From: Tubulanus polymorphus
Taxonomy: Eukaryota > Nemertea > Palaeonemertea > Tubulaniformes > Tubulanidae
Direction: 5' to 3'
NCBI RefSeq assembly: GCF_964204645.1
Contig: NC_134027.1
Coordinates: 9,598,485 to 9,662,484 of the forward strand
DNA: 64,000 nucleotides
The translations under genes were made by a program, and so were the position numbers. Shown here piece by piece: positions 39,501-50,500 of the stretch. The notes below the pieces were generated by a model. The model made no database searches. It was given only the letters and a program-made list of their open reading frames with translations, and had not been told where the DNA came from. The stretch's first letter is position 1, and each line of letters starts with the position of its first letter.

Positions 39501-42500
39501 TAATATGTACATTGTCAATACTATTCGGTATTTAAGATACTCTGGGTGTTCTCGCGCGTACAGTTGGCGAGCCTTTCCTACCATTAGCGGATGAGTGCGT
39601 TCACCTAGGACTCAAGTTGGTCGATGAAATTCCTGATCCTGATTTGCGACGATGCGTGTAAGTATCCGACTGATGGCAATCGATGATCTACAAACGGCAA
39701 ATGCCCTTATAGTATACCTGGGTGCTCGAATGATTACGCTAAGACTTAAGAGTGTAGCATGTTTTCAATTTAGATATGGTTTGTTCGCGGCGATTTCAAC
39801 ATTGCTGAAAGAGAATATGGCTCAGTACTTGACGAGCATGGTTCCCTGGATGATTGATTCTGTGAAATCAACTGAAGGCGTAACGGTAAGAATATCTAAA
39901 ATGTTTTGCTTGGCGATAATTTCATTCGCTTCAAAATTCATGTTCCAAGTAAATCATGACAAATAATAAGTACGAATAGAAATCCAAATCATGACCTAGT
40001 ACCGGTATTATCATGAACAACAACGTATACTGGTTACTAGAATAAATCCTGCTCCTGCACGTATTAAGATTCATAATAAGTTTAAAACCTGCTTTGTATA
40101 TATATGAAGATTTAAAAACGAATAACTATGTGTATTTTGATCTTAATTCTTGTTGAATATGATAATCTTTTGAATTCTGTATATAGTGGGTTTTATACTT
40201 ATTATCTGTTCTCCTCTTCATATACGTATATTTACATTCTGTGTAAGGTTCATTACGGAAATGAAGAGGAGCATAAGTATCAACTCTTTGACGATGATGA
40301 CGATGAGGAAGACATCGGTGAAGAGGATGAAGATGATGATGTTCAAGGGTAAGAATGGCTGAGAAAATTTATCCTAAAACTGTAGGACAAGATTCAGGAC
40401 TTAAGCTCATGGTAACAAGGGTATAGTCTGAATACCAGACAATGTAGGGGTTCCCTACAGCGTGCATTTCGGCCCGAGACTAGTTATGGCTAGATACTAG
40501 ACTAACTTGGGTATTGTTAATGTTTTTGCAGGTACAGCGTAGTGAATGCATTTCTTGAAGAAAAAGAAGATGCTTGCACATCTTTAGGGGAAATTGCTCT
40601 AAATTCTGGGTAAGGTTCATTCACTTCAGATTTCTTAATCTGCCAGTATTTTGTGAGTTTCCTTCCCGTGATATGAATAATGCATGCCTGTCATTAGATT
40701 TCATGAACGAAATAGACCATAGTTGAAGTGTTTATCATGCGTATTTCATATGTTTGTATTATTCAACTTTACAGAGCAGCATTTTTGCCGCATTTAGAAA
40801 GCACCTACTTAGAAGTGAGTAAGCTGTTGGATTATCCAGCCTCGAATATACGTAAAGGGGCTGCGATAGCTATCGGCAATTATCTACAATTCATGGGAAA
40901 ATCTGAAAATCCTGAAATTCAAATGAGTAAGTTTACTTAATTACTGCTTTATCTCCGGAATTTCTGAATTTTGTCGAGTGAAAGCATGATTCGTTCAAAA
41001 TGAAATGATCACGTTTTTTGTAGAGCATCTATTATTGACTGTTTCTTGAAGTTTTAACTAAATGAAATAGACTAGACCCATTTTGTACGAGACAATATGC
41101 TACTTGCCTATTTAGAATATCAGTTTTATGTTGGCATTGTTTTCATTTAAAGAACAAGCCGAGATGATGAATTTGTCCATACCGAAACTAATAGAGATTG
41201 TCAAAACCGATTCGGACCGACTTGTCGCAATGACGACTCTCGAAGCCATCAAAGAGTTTCTAGATGCTGATATAATGCAACCAGGCCAGCAGACAGAGTT
41301 ATTGAGTATGATAGCTGCCTGCGTGAAAGATGTCATTCAAATGAAGGTATGAATACATATGGCATCCCTGATATTTAATTGTTATCCTGCTCAATAAGCC
41401 TAGGTGACCTTTGGAATTTAAAATTCAGGCTGCTGGCTCCATGTACACAAATGTACCAAATGGGAATAAACCCGTCTGATATAAAGCCAATCACAATATT
41501 TTAGGGTAAATAGGTTAGAATATTGGCTTTTTGGCTTCATATGCAAGGATTATTACTGGTATTATGATTCATGATTAAAGATTTTATTCACAGATCAGTT
41601 GTCAGCAATATAGTGATGATGCCGATGATCCGGAGTTGGAAGATGATGAAGCGGAGTATGACACGATGTTGATCGAATACGCCGGTGATATCTTACCTAA
41701 TCTAGCCAAACTAGTCAACTACGAACAGTTCAATCCATACTTCCGACAAATCATACCGGAACTCAAGAAAAGATTGGTATGTATCACGCTATTACACAAA
41801 AATGAGATGGTTGTCCGAAAAGGTCAATTTGGGTCTTCATCTGATTTAGGGTTTTGAGTAGACCCATCTTCAGCCCAAAAACTGGCCCTGTCAGAATCAA
41901 GATGGCCGACTGGCAGCCATTATTGTTCGCCAAAATCAGCACTTTTTACACATTTTTGAACTTTTTGAGGGAAATTTTGAAGACGCTTTGACCAATTAGC
42001 TTGATCTTTCGGATATATGTGAATCCCCCCAGGGCCCATCAACATAACAAAAATTAGGTCGATCAGACTCAAGATGGCCGTCCTATGACCTTCTCAGTGC
42101 CCAAAAATGTTAATTTTGGCCCAAATCCTGAGTCCTGTAGCTTCCTACTGGTTTGCCATTTCTCATTGCAATTTGTGATGGGTATTCTTTGGAAAGGGAT
42201 GTTTTATACCTGAGACAGGTATTTTTCATCAGCCAATTATGACGCAATTGGCGGCCATCTTGGTGTCACCAGTACTCATTCGTAAGTGGGAAAAAGTTTT
42301 TCCACATTATATTGATACCTAAGCATATTTTGCTACCACAATCAATTAGAAAGTTGTAGCTCATAATGTGTTCTATAATTGTGGTGAGTTTCAAGGTAAT
42401 TGGATTTCGTATATGGCCACCAGGGGGCGTTGAATAATACAATATCTTCGCATTTCTCTATTATATTCGTACCTATGCATATTTTATAACCACAATCAAT

Positions 42501-45500
42501 TGGAAAGTTGTAGCTCATGACATCATCTATGATTGGTGCGAGTTTTAAGGACATTAGTTTTTCTATATGGTCACCAGGGGGCGTTGAATAGTAGAATAAC
42601 TTAGTATTTCCTTATTATATTGGTACCTAGGCATATTTTGTTACCATGATCAATTGCAAAGTTGTAGTTCATGACATGTTCTATGATTGTGGTGAGTTTC
42701 GAGGTCATTGGGTTTTGAATATGGTCACCAGGGGGCGTTGAATAGTAGAATAACTTAGTATTTCCATATTAAATTGGTAACGAGGCATATTTTGTTATCA
42801 CAATCAATTACAAAATCGTAGCTGCTGACATGCTCTATGATTGTGGTGAGTTTCAAGGTCATTGGTTTTTGTATATGGTCACCAGGGGGCGTTGAATATT
42901 GAAATTGTTAGATTGTTGAGCATTTGGAACCACTTCCCAAGTGGGCATGGTGTCCCTGGACCCCTAGTTAGCCCACTTGGGACTTAAGTCCCAGCGGGCT
43001 ATTGCGTTCACTTTTCGTCCGTCCGTCCGTCCGTAGACGGAATCCAGTTATTTTGGGTAGTTTTGAAGACGCTTCAAGGTAATGTCTTGATATTTGGTTT
43101 ATACATGTATCTACCCTAGACACATCTTCAGCCCAAAAACTGGCCCTGTCAGAATCAAGATGGCCGACTGGCAGCCATTGTTGTTCGCCAAAATCAGCAC
43201 TTTTTTCACGTTTTTGAGGGAAATTTTGAAGATGCCTTGATCAATTACCTTGATCTTTCGTATGTATTTGAAACCCCCCAGGGCCCATCAGCATAACAAA
43301 AATTGGGTTGATCAGACTCAAGATGGTTGTCCTAGGACCTTTTAAGTGCCCAAAAATGTTAATTTTGGCCTGAATTCTGAGTCCTGTAGCTTCCTACTGG
43401 TTTGCCATTTCTCATTGCAATTGCTGATGGGTATTCTTTGGAGAGGAATGTTTTATACCTAAGACAGGTATTTTTGATCAGCCAATTATGACGCAATTGG
43501 CGGCCATCTTGGTGTCATCAGTACTCATTTGTAGGTGTGAAAAAGTTTTTCGACATTATATTGATACCTAAGCATATTTTGTTACAACAATGAATTAGAA
43601 AGTTGTAGCTTATAACGTGTTCTATGATTGTGGTGAGTTTCAAGTTCATTGGTTTTTGTATATGGCCACCAGGGGGCGTTGAATGATACAATATCTTAGT
43701 ATTTCTAAATTTTATTTGTACCAATACATATTTTGTTACCACAATCAATTGCAAAGTTGTAGCTCATGACATCGTCTATTATTGTGGTGAGTTTTAAGGA
43801 AATTAGTTATTCTATATGGTCACCAGGGGGCGTTGAATAGTAGAATAACTTAGTATTTCCATATAAAATTATTTTTTTATCACAATCAATTACAAAATTG
43901 TAGCTGCTGACATGTTCTATGATTGTGGTGAGTTTCAAGGTCATTGGTTTTTGTATTTTGTCACCAGGGGGCTTTAAATATTGAAATTATTAGATTGTTG
44001 AGCATTTGAAACCACTTCCCAAGTGGGCATGGTGTCCCTGGACCCCTAGTTATATCTGGAGAGTGGTTTTTTAGGAAAATATTAACATGTTTTAACTTAG
44101 TCTTTATACTTGATGATTAATTGCCAGCACTGTCATAGGACACAATGCATATGGAAATGAGGTTACCCAGTGTTTCCTCAGGGAGTTCCATCTAAGTTAT
44201 CAAACATTTCACTTGGCGTTGAATATTGTTGAAATTGTCAGATTGTCGAGCATACTTCCATGGTATTCTTGAACCCTTAGTTATTTTGAGGATTTGTGCC
44301 TTTCAACCCAATTGCTGTGTATCATTGCAGAAAAAGAATTCAACGATTTCGGAGAAATCATTTGCGATCGGCGTGATCGGAGAAACGGCAGACGCATCGC
44401 CGGCTGTGGCAGAAACGTTCTTATCGGATTTGATGCCGTTGATAAATGCAGCGATCAGCGATGAGGACGATGAAGTTAGAAGCAATGCTGCGTATGCTCT
44501 GGGCGTGGTCACTGCCAACGCTGGACAAGTTATGTATTCGTATCCTTTTGTTTCAAAAATATGTTCTACTTCAAAGTAAAATTTTGTTACGATTTTGTTA
44601 TCCCAATCTGAAATGATAAAAACGGTTTTCTAGTATTTAAGAAATCGTAATAACAATTGATGGATTGTGATTTTTCAGCGTGCAGCTTTATGGTCCTATC
44701 TGGGCATGAAATCCTTTTCTATCCTTGTAAGCATTGCGTTGTATACCACTGAATTTTTCTTGATCAACACATCAGGAAATATCCGAAGGTGCTTCATCAG
44801 TTGATTGGCATTCTGCAAAAAGAAAGCAATGTACGCGTTGTAGACAATTGTTGTGCCGCAATGTGTCGGCTGATCATGGCTAATTTTGATGCCGTACCAA
44901 TTAATGAGGTCAGTTCTAGCCTTTCACCATCTTTGATCAATCTCATATCCGAGACGCTCAATAAATATGATGATTGATATTTGTAGGTATTACCGATAGT
45001 AACGTCTTGTCTACCATTGAAAGAAGATTTTGAGGAGAACAAAACAGTTTTTACTTGCCTTTGGAAACTATTTGAAGCTGACCATTCGTCTGTAAGTTGA
45101 TGTTCTAAGCTGTTTTTTATCATGGCATCTGCAATTGAGTTACCGGTACATCTTAAAAGGTTTATTACTCATCACAAGGAATTATTTCCTATTTTCTTTG
45201 CAGATTAAGGGTGAACTTCCAAAGATATTCACAGCGATTGCCCATGTCTTGCAGACTGATCAAATAAAGCTAGGTTAGTCATATCAGTATGTAATCATCA
45301 TATGTAAACTGTAGTTGTTCATGTTTCCGAAGTCCGAGGTACATTTCAATGCATCCATCCATAGAAAAACCTTGGTACTATATATCATCATGAATGTATG
45401 TATCAATGGTAATTCACATTCCTAAAAATTTGTATTTTAGATACTCAAGAAGTTCTTGTATTGATGGTTCGTACAGCACATCAGCGTCTGCCCGAACATC

Positions 45501-45568
45501 TAACATCGTTTATAGCTTCCTTCCCAGCAGATGGTGCTGCTAAACTACAAGCTTGTCTCCAAATATGA
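33591..45568 (+). CDS. IPO4: Importin-4
   Basis: Importin-beta family carrier for nuclear import of histones and other cargo; made of HEAT repeats. 29 exons: 33591-33656, 35698-35784, 35890-35975, 36303-36344, 36423-36558, 36655-36791, 36915-36957, 37052-37117, 37494-37595, 37704-37787, 38074-38214, 38312-38365, 38445-38554, 38640-38748, 38840-38981, 39097-39210, 39327-39443, 39537-39657, 39774-39885, 40248-40348, 40532-40609, 40775-40926, 41153-41346, 41594-41776, 44331-44539, 44776-44908, 44987-45091, 45204-45273, 45441-45568. Phases agree throughout; product about 1073 aa (human IPO4 1081). The N-terminal block VRNYAGVLLRRKI is the Ran-binding importin-beta N domain. Two acidic loops (D10-EE in exon 11; D/E run in exon 20) are typical. 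The C-terminal EKSFAxGxxxET and DxEVRSNA blocks match IPO4 rather than IPO5. Acceptor of exon 20 (TGTAAG) is weak. Confidence 0.93.
33812..35285. mobile_element. Long-TIR DNA element in IPO4 intron 1
   Basis: The element begins CAGTCAGGAACACTTTCC and ends GGAAAGTGTTCCTGACTG. About 95 bp at each end (33812-33907 and 35188-35285) are inverted copies, rich in GGCAGAAT and CGGCGTTTTCCGCC pieces. The 1.47-kb length has no transposase-like ORF, so it is non-autonomous. I see no clear target duplication; CA...TG ends would fit several superfamilies. An ATA/ATT microsatellite lies inside near 34585-34605. Confidence 0.85.
37853..37961. repeat. Perfect 36-bp fold-back in IPO4 intron 10
   Basis: Arms 37881-37916 and 37926-37961 are perfect reverse complements with a 9-nt spacer. 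Directly to the left (about 37853-37879) is a second near-palindrome around TAACTATTATTATAATAGTTA. No coding capacity. Perfect pairing means the structure is young or kept by gene conversion. Confidence 0.9.
41859..42969 (+). mobile_element. Tandem-monomer repeat element R1 (5'-truncated), IPO4 intron 24
   Basis: Head-to-tail neighbour of R2. It lacks the first ~150 bp (the GCCCACTTGGGAC head and GTCC microsatellite) but has the 'CCCAAAAACTGGCCCTGTC' body, four ~154-bp monomers and the tail ending GGACCCCTAGTT. Each monomer contains [C/T]CACCAGGGGGCG (about 42418-42429, 42571-42583, 42725-42737, 42879-42891). No ORF. Confidence 0.85.
42970..44051 (+). mobile_element. Tandem-monomer repeat element R2, IPO4 intron 24
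   Basis: Complete copy. The head is an imperfect palindrome AGCCCACTTGGGACTTAAGT continuing CCCAGCGGGCT; a (GTCC)n stretch follows (43016-43035), then a ~500-bp unique body, three monomers of ~154 bp, and the tail AAGTGGGCATGGTGTCC...CCCCTAGTT with a small hairpin. GCCCACTTGGGA near the start and TCCCAAGTGGGC near the end are inverted. The third monomer's motif is degraded (GGGGGCTTT). Architecture resembles pearl/HINE/DINE-1 elements, which derive from Helitrons; that link is inference. Confidence 0.85.
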
Positions 45569-45851
45569 TTGAATATTTAAGGTTTGAATGATACTTTTGA
45601 TAAAAAAAAAGTTATTTTGGAGTTTCGAAGTTAATTTAATGGTTTCTACTTCATCGAATGTAGTACGTTGTTTTTGTTCAAGATTTGAATCGAACTATAA
45701 TTGGTCTGTTAAGTAGGTGATTATCACGATTCTAATTTCGCTAAAGCATGGTGTTTTCAAAGGCAGTTGAATCTAGTTTGTCTTCCTACCTGACCACTTA
45801 TAAACCTCGAGTTGTGTTTTGAAAATGATGTTCTTGTATTATGAAAGTTTT

Positions 45852-45857
45852 AATAAA
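45852..45857 (+). terminator. IPO4: AATAAA poly(A) signal of IPO4
   Basis: Canonical signal 284 bp downstream of the IPO4 stop codon, on the coding strand. Confidence 0.5.
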
Positions 45858-47547
45858 AACTAGTCATTATTTATAGAAAATTAAAGATTTTGTTATTGTT
45901 AATGATTGGCTCGCAAAGTGAAAATTTTTCAACTGTAAAAATTCCCTTTAACCAAACGTTTGATGAGTATTTATTAAATGTGCCTTCTGCAGCACTATCC
46001 ATCCAGGCTAAGTGCTGCACTTGAAATACCACCTTAAGTGCTTTCTGAACAGCATAGCTGATAGATTTCAACACACGACTGATGATCGAAGAGGCCTGAT
46101 CACTAACAGACTAAACCGGAACAATGTAATTGATTGAAATGCATAGGCTCGCCTGTTGATATTGACTGGCCAATTAATAGATGGCAAGGAAGTGTAAGGC
46201 TGTAGATCTCCTGGTCGATTAGAGGTCTGATGAATTATAATCCCAATCTTCTGAAGTAATGATTAGGTTTCACTACCGGGTAATAGAAATCAATCATTCT
46301 TTAAGATCATCGCGAATTTTTATTTCATATAAACTCAATATTTTCATATACCGGTATAAGTACAAACGTATATAAATATGTAAAAAATAAAAGTACACTA
46401 CATATTACTCATTCTTTACAGTAAAGTACAGGTACTACCAGTAAACCTTACATAACTCTGACATTAAATTTGTATGATGGAAAATTTCTGAAGTTCGGAA
46501 TATTGAATTCAGTCTTTTTACGGTTGGGTCCTGACAAGTGTTAAGCAGTCTGCTGTCTATAGAACTATATGGATTAAGTTAAATAAACTACACACCTATT
46601 ATAATACATTTGACATGAGTTTAAAAAGTACCGTTGCATTGGACTTGGACAATTTCTGGTAACCAACAATGGTAGTATGAATCGTTTGTGAAAAGATAAT
46701 AAAACATTCCCGGTACATACGTTCATATATTCATGTACGCATGTTTGTCTCTAAACTCTCAATGTTACAGTTGAAATGCTTGTTTCAGAAATGCAATTGT
46801 TATAAATGTATTATTTATATGTGAAGTGTTTGATAATAATCGTGTAACAGTCTAAGGCTAAAAAATAAACCTTGTTTCTCCTAATTGGCTGGGTTGATTT
46901 ATAAATCGCAATAAAATTTGTTACCAGTTTATTTCTATAGCTGAAAGGTCTGTTACTGCGTGATCATGATTCAAAAAAAGTAATGTACGGAGTAGATAGG
47001 CAACCAGCCAAGTTTACTTTTAAGCTCGGCAGAAAGGAGAAACAAGGAATTAAATTTTTTAGCGTGATCTCTAAAATAACTTTTATTGTTCTTTGGCTTT
47101 AATCATATAAAGAAACATAAGGTACAGATTTGTTAACATTTTAAATCCGGATTCAAGTTGGCCTCTTCCTCCAGGCTATGAAGGAGAAATTCATTACGAT
47201 CACAGAATAGCTAATAACGGGTAATTTAAACCAAAATACAACTTGAAACAATGCTGTAATTGAAAACCTTTTGACAGAATAACTTATTTTCTATAAAAGT
47301 GACTGATAAATAAATTCACTCTGAAAAGCGAATTACGTACACATATGATATGTATGAAATGGTAGATGTTAATACCTGCCACAAGGGATTTTACCAAAAT
47401 TTTTTATTGTCAATGGGACGGTCATGATTGATACTCTAGGTTTATATTTTTTCTAGGCTGCCTTCAGTAGGTTATCTCTTAAATTCACATAACCAATAAT
47501 ACCTTTATATTATGCAAAAACTATCGTAGCCGGGGATTGAAAAATTT
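45858..47547. other. Convergent spacer between IPO4 and the IL-17R-like gene
   Basis: About 1.7 kb of AT-rich sequence with no exon-like stretch. On the minus strand an AATAAA at 47403-47408 could end the IL-17R-like transcript, 140 bp past its stop. Confidence 0.5.
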
Positions 47548-50500
47548 TCAGGATGGATATGCATATGTTCTAAGCGGGATGGCTTCTTCGACAACGTATG
47601 GTTCATCGAATACACTGAGTTGTTCAGCATAGAGTTCATTATATATACACGGCGGTCGATCGCTGACTGATGATAGCAATTCATTACACAATTGGCTTCC
47701 CCAATTTTCTCCATCTGAAATCAAAAGAATACGATTTTCATTTACTCGGCGTTAAGTTAGGTAACACCCTAGTAAGTATATGCAGCGATATATAAAATGA
47801 CTTACCTATGAAACCGCTGTCATAGACCAGTTTTAGATTATGAATACATTCGAGGATTCCTTCGATGTTTTGTGCGTCGTACTCTTTCACGTGGCGCGCG
47901 TTCTTCCACACGCTTGACCCTTGATCGAAACGTACGATGACGAACTTGTCGTCCATTCGCTCGGATGACCGGTTGACGAGTTGAATAAAACGCGACGCTT
48001 TCGACGCCATCGGTAAGCACACGTGCTCGGACTTCTTAACGGCGCGAGCGATGAGGACGATCCAGTCCGCTTCGTCGACAAGGTTCGCGAGAGCGTCGGA
48101 CCACGTACGAACATAAAGCACTTCGAAATCGGGCTTGTCCCGCAAGTATTTGATGAATTGATCAACTTTGCCGTCCCGCGATTGATAACGCATCGACTCA
48201 AGGATAAGTATTTTGATTGAATCTTTGTCGGTAAATGCAATTTTATCTAGAATAAAATCATGAGAAAATGTTTCATGGAATCACAAAATTATGTATCGTG
48301 GAATTCAGATATTTCTTGGACGATGCATACCGAGTGAAGTCTTTCTCTTCTTTATGTAAACGATGACTAATGATACGACGATTATAATGACTACTAATAT
48401 TACAGCTGCACATATTGTTGGTATCACAAAATTCGATGGTTCTGAAAAAGAATTAGGTTTACTTAACAACCAAAATGTATTATGCTTAATGTAGAAATTC
48501 AGTGTATGGAGATAGTAACTGAAGATGATTATTCAATTTATGAAATTTGATATATATATTACATACCTGAAATGAATTTCACCTGCCTGCTCATCCAATA
48601 CCTGCACCTAGGTCGGCATTCTAATAGTTCATCTTTGCAAAGACATTCTCCTTCAGTAAGACGAAATGTATCTACTGGTCTTATCTAATTAATTATGAAA
48701 AATGAGTCCTTTCTTTACAACTTATATATATTTCAACTATGATTAAAACTTGAACAAACCGGGGAATCTATTGAGTGACATAAATGAAAGCTTACTCTGA
48801 TTCTGTAAAAACCCGGCACTACATCAAGAAATTTTGTCTGAAATTAAAAAGTTCACAAAATAAATTATCATTTTCAACTCACACCCAGTTTTATTTTTAG
48901 CCCAGCCAAGAAAAAGTGATGTAAGTATTGGATTTTGTTCTAGTGGAATTTGACATCGTCAGTCCTAATATCGATTACTTACATTCAGTAATTCTACATG
49001 ATCGTCAACACATTTTCCAGCAACAGGGCTTTGTTTGAATGGCTGAAATACGAGGTTAAAAATGTTAACCATTTCAAATGTATGTTAAACCAGAAAACTA
49101 TTTTTATACTTGAACATGAAGCGAAGAACTTGTTGATTACATGTATCTATATCAGATATTATAAGTGGTTTCATAGATTTGAATAATGGTCCTGAATGTT
49201 CTAGGAAATGTCCCTCGTTTATTATGTGTATAGCTTTTGCTATAGGAGATATGCGAGGCAATGCTAAAATAACTGTAACAATAAATTTAATTCATCATAG
49301 ATATCATGACCTGGTAGTTAAAATGAGAGAGAAATTCAACGCATGAAATTCCCCTGGTGTTTGCTGAATCGGGAGACAACTTAATTATTAACACAACTTT
49401 TGACATGGATAAGCAATTGAGAACTAAGCAAACCCACTAACCATTTCTTTTTCTAAAAACCTGCAGTATATTTCAAAGTAATCCTTTGTACAATTTTTGT
49501 AATCTTTTTCTTGATTACTTGACATGAATATTAAGAACTTGTTTTGGTGAAAATTATTGAGAATGAAATACCGTTATTACAAATCATTTATTAACAATAC
49601 CATTAAAAAAATCGCACACATAGACTGGTGGCTTTGAATTACTACAGTCAAACAAGCTTAATCCGAATACGGATGAAGGTCTAATCCGCACAATATTTGC
49701 AGTCCATTTGTTCATTGTTCAATAGTAACAAGAAAATTATTTTCGATCCCGAATTCCCATAAACCGAATGATTTTTGTTGGTCCCAAATGATCCGAATTA
49801 AGCGGACTCTACTGTACAACTTTAATTCAAAACTTTTATCAAAGTGCTTTAATGATGTTACGTGCTTACGTACTCCTTTGACAATTTCATACACCGAACA
49901 TTTTCCATTCTCTTCATTGCACAATTCAACTTTGTACTCCATGAAGTTGTATATGGCCGGTGCAGAAATAAAGTACACCTTCAGGTACCGAAGATCAACG
50001 TTTGATTCATATTTGAAGTATTTCGGTATCCAGTTGGCCGGTGCTGGAAATTTGTTTTCTAAAACGAAAAAAGAAGAATCATTCTACACGCTTATATATA
50101 TAACCCCTGGATAGCGTATTTCTAATGATAATAGAGGTTTTATGATCCAAAATGCTTGCCACAGAATGCAATAAAACTGAGTAAGCAGCTATTGTTTTCA
50201 CTTGAATAATATGTATCAAATTCATGTAAGGCTAAAAAATCTTGTTTCTACTTTCTGCGGACCATAAAATTGACCAGGCCGGCCCCCTATCTACCCTGTA
50301 CTTTATCTTTTTTAAAAATCGTGATCAAGTTAACCATAACAGACCCGGCAGCTAAATGAACTGATAGCAAATTTGATTGCAATTTAAAAGTGACGCTGCT
50401 GATTAGGAGAAACTAGGTATAATTTTTTAGCCTAAGCATACGATTACGTACTGCATGTGGTGAAATATTCCTGAGCCGGATTCATCAGCGATGTGACCGG

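Noticed and set aside
41116-41152. Upstream TTTAG acceptor for IPO4 exon 23
   Set aside because: Its use would bring a TAA in frame; the TTTAAAG acceptor at 41151-41152 keeps the frame and gives a sensible protein.
44678-44712. Possible extra IPO4 exon after a TTTTTCAG acceptor
   Set aside because: In the required frame it meets TGA within 11 codons and has no donor; joining exons 25 and 26 directly restores the conserved protein.
48567-48602. Earlier donor (AG|GTATTGG at 48602) for receptor exon 10
   Set aside because: It leaves phase 2, which puts the TM exon out of frame; the later donor at 48566 gives phase 1 and the TM reading.
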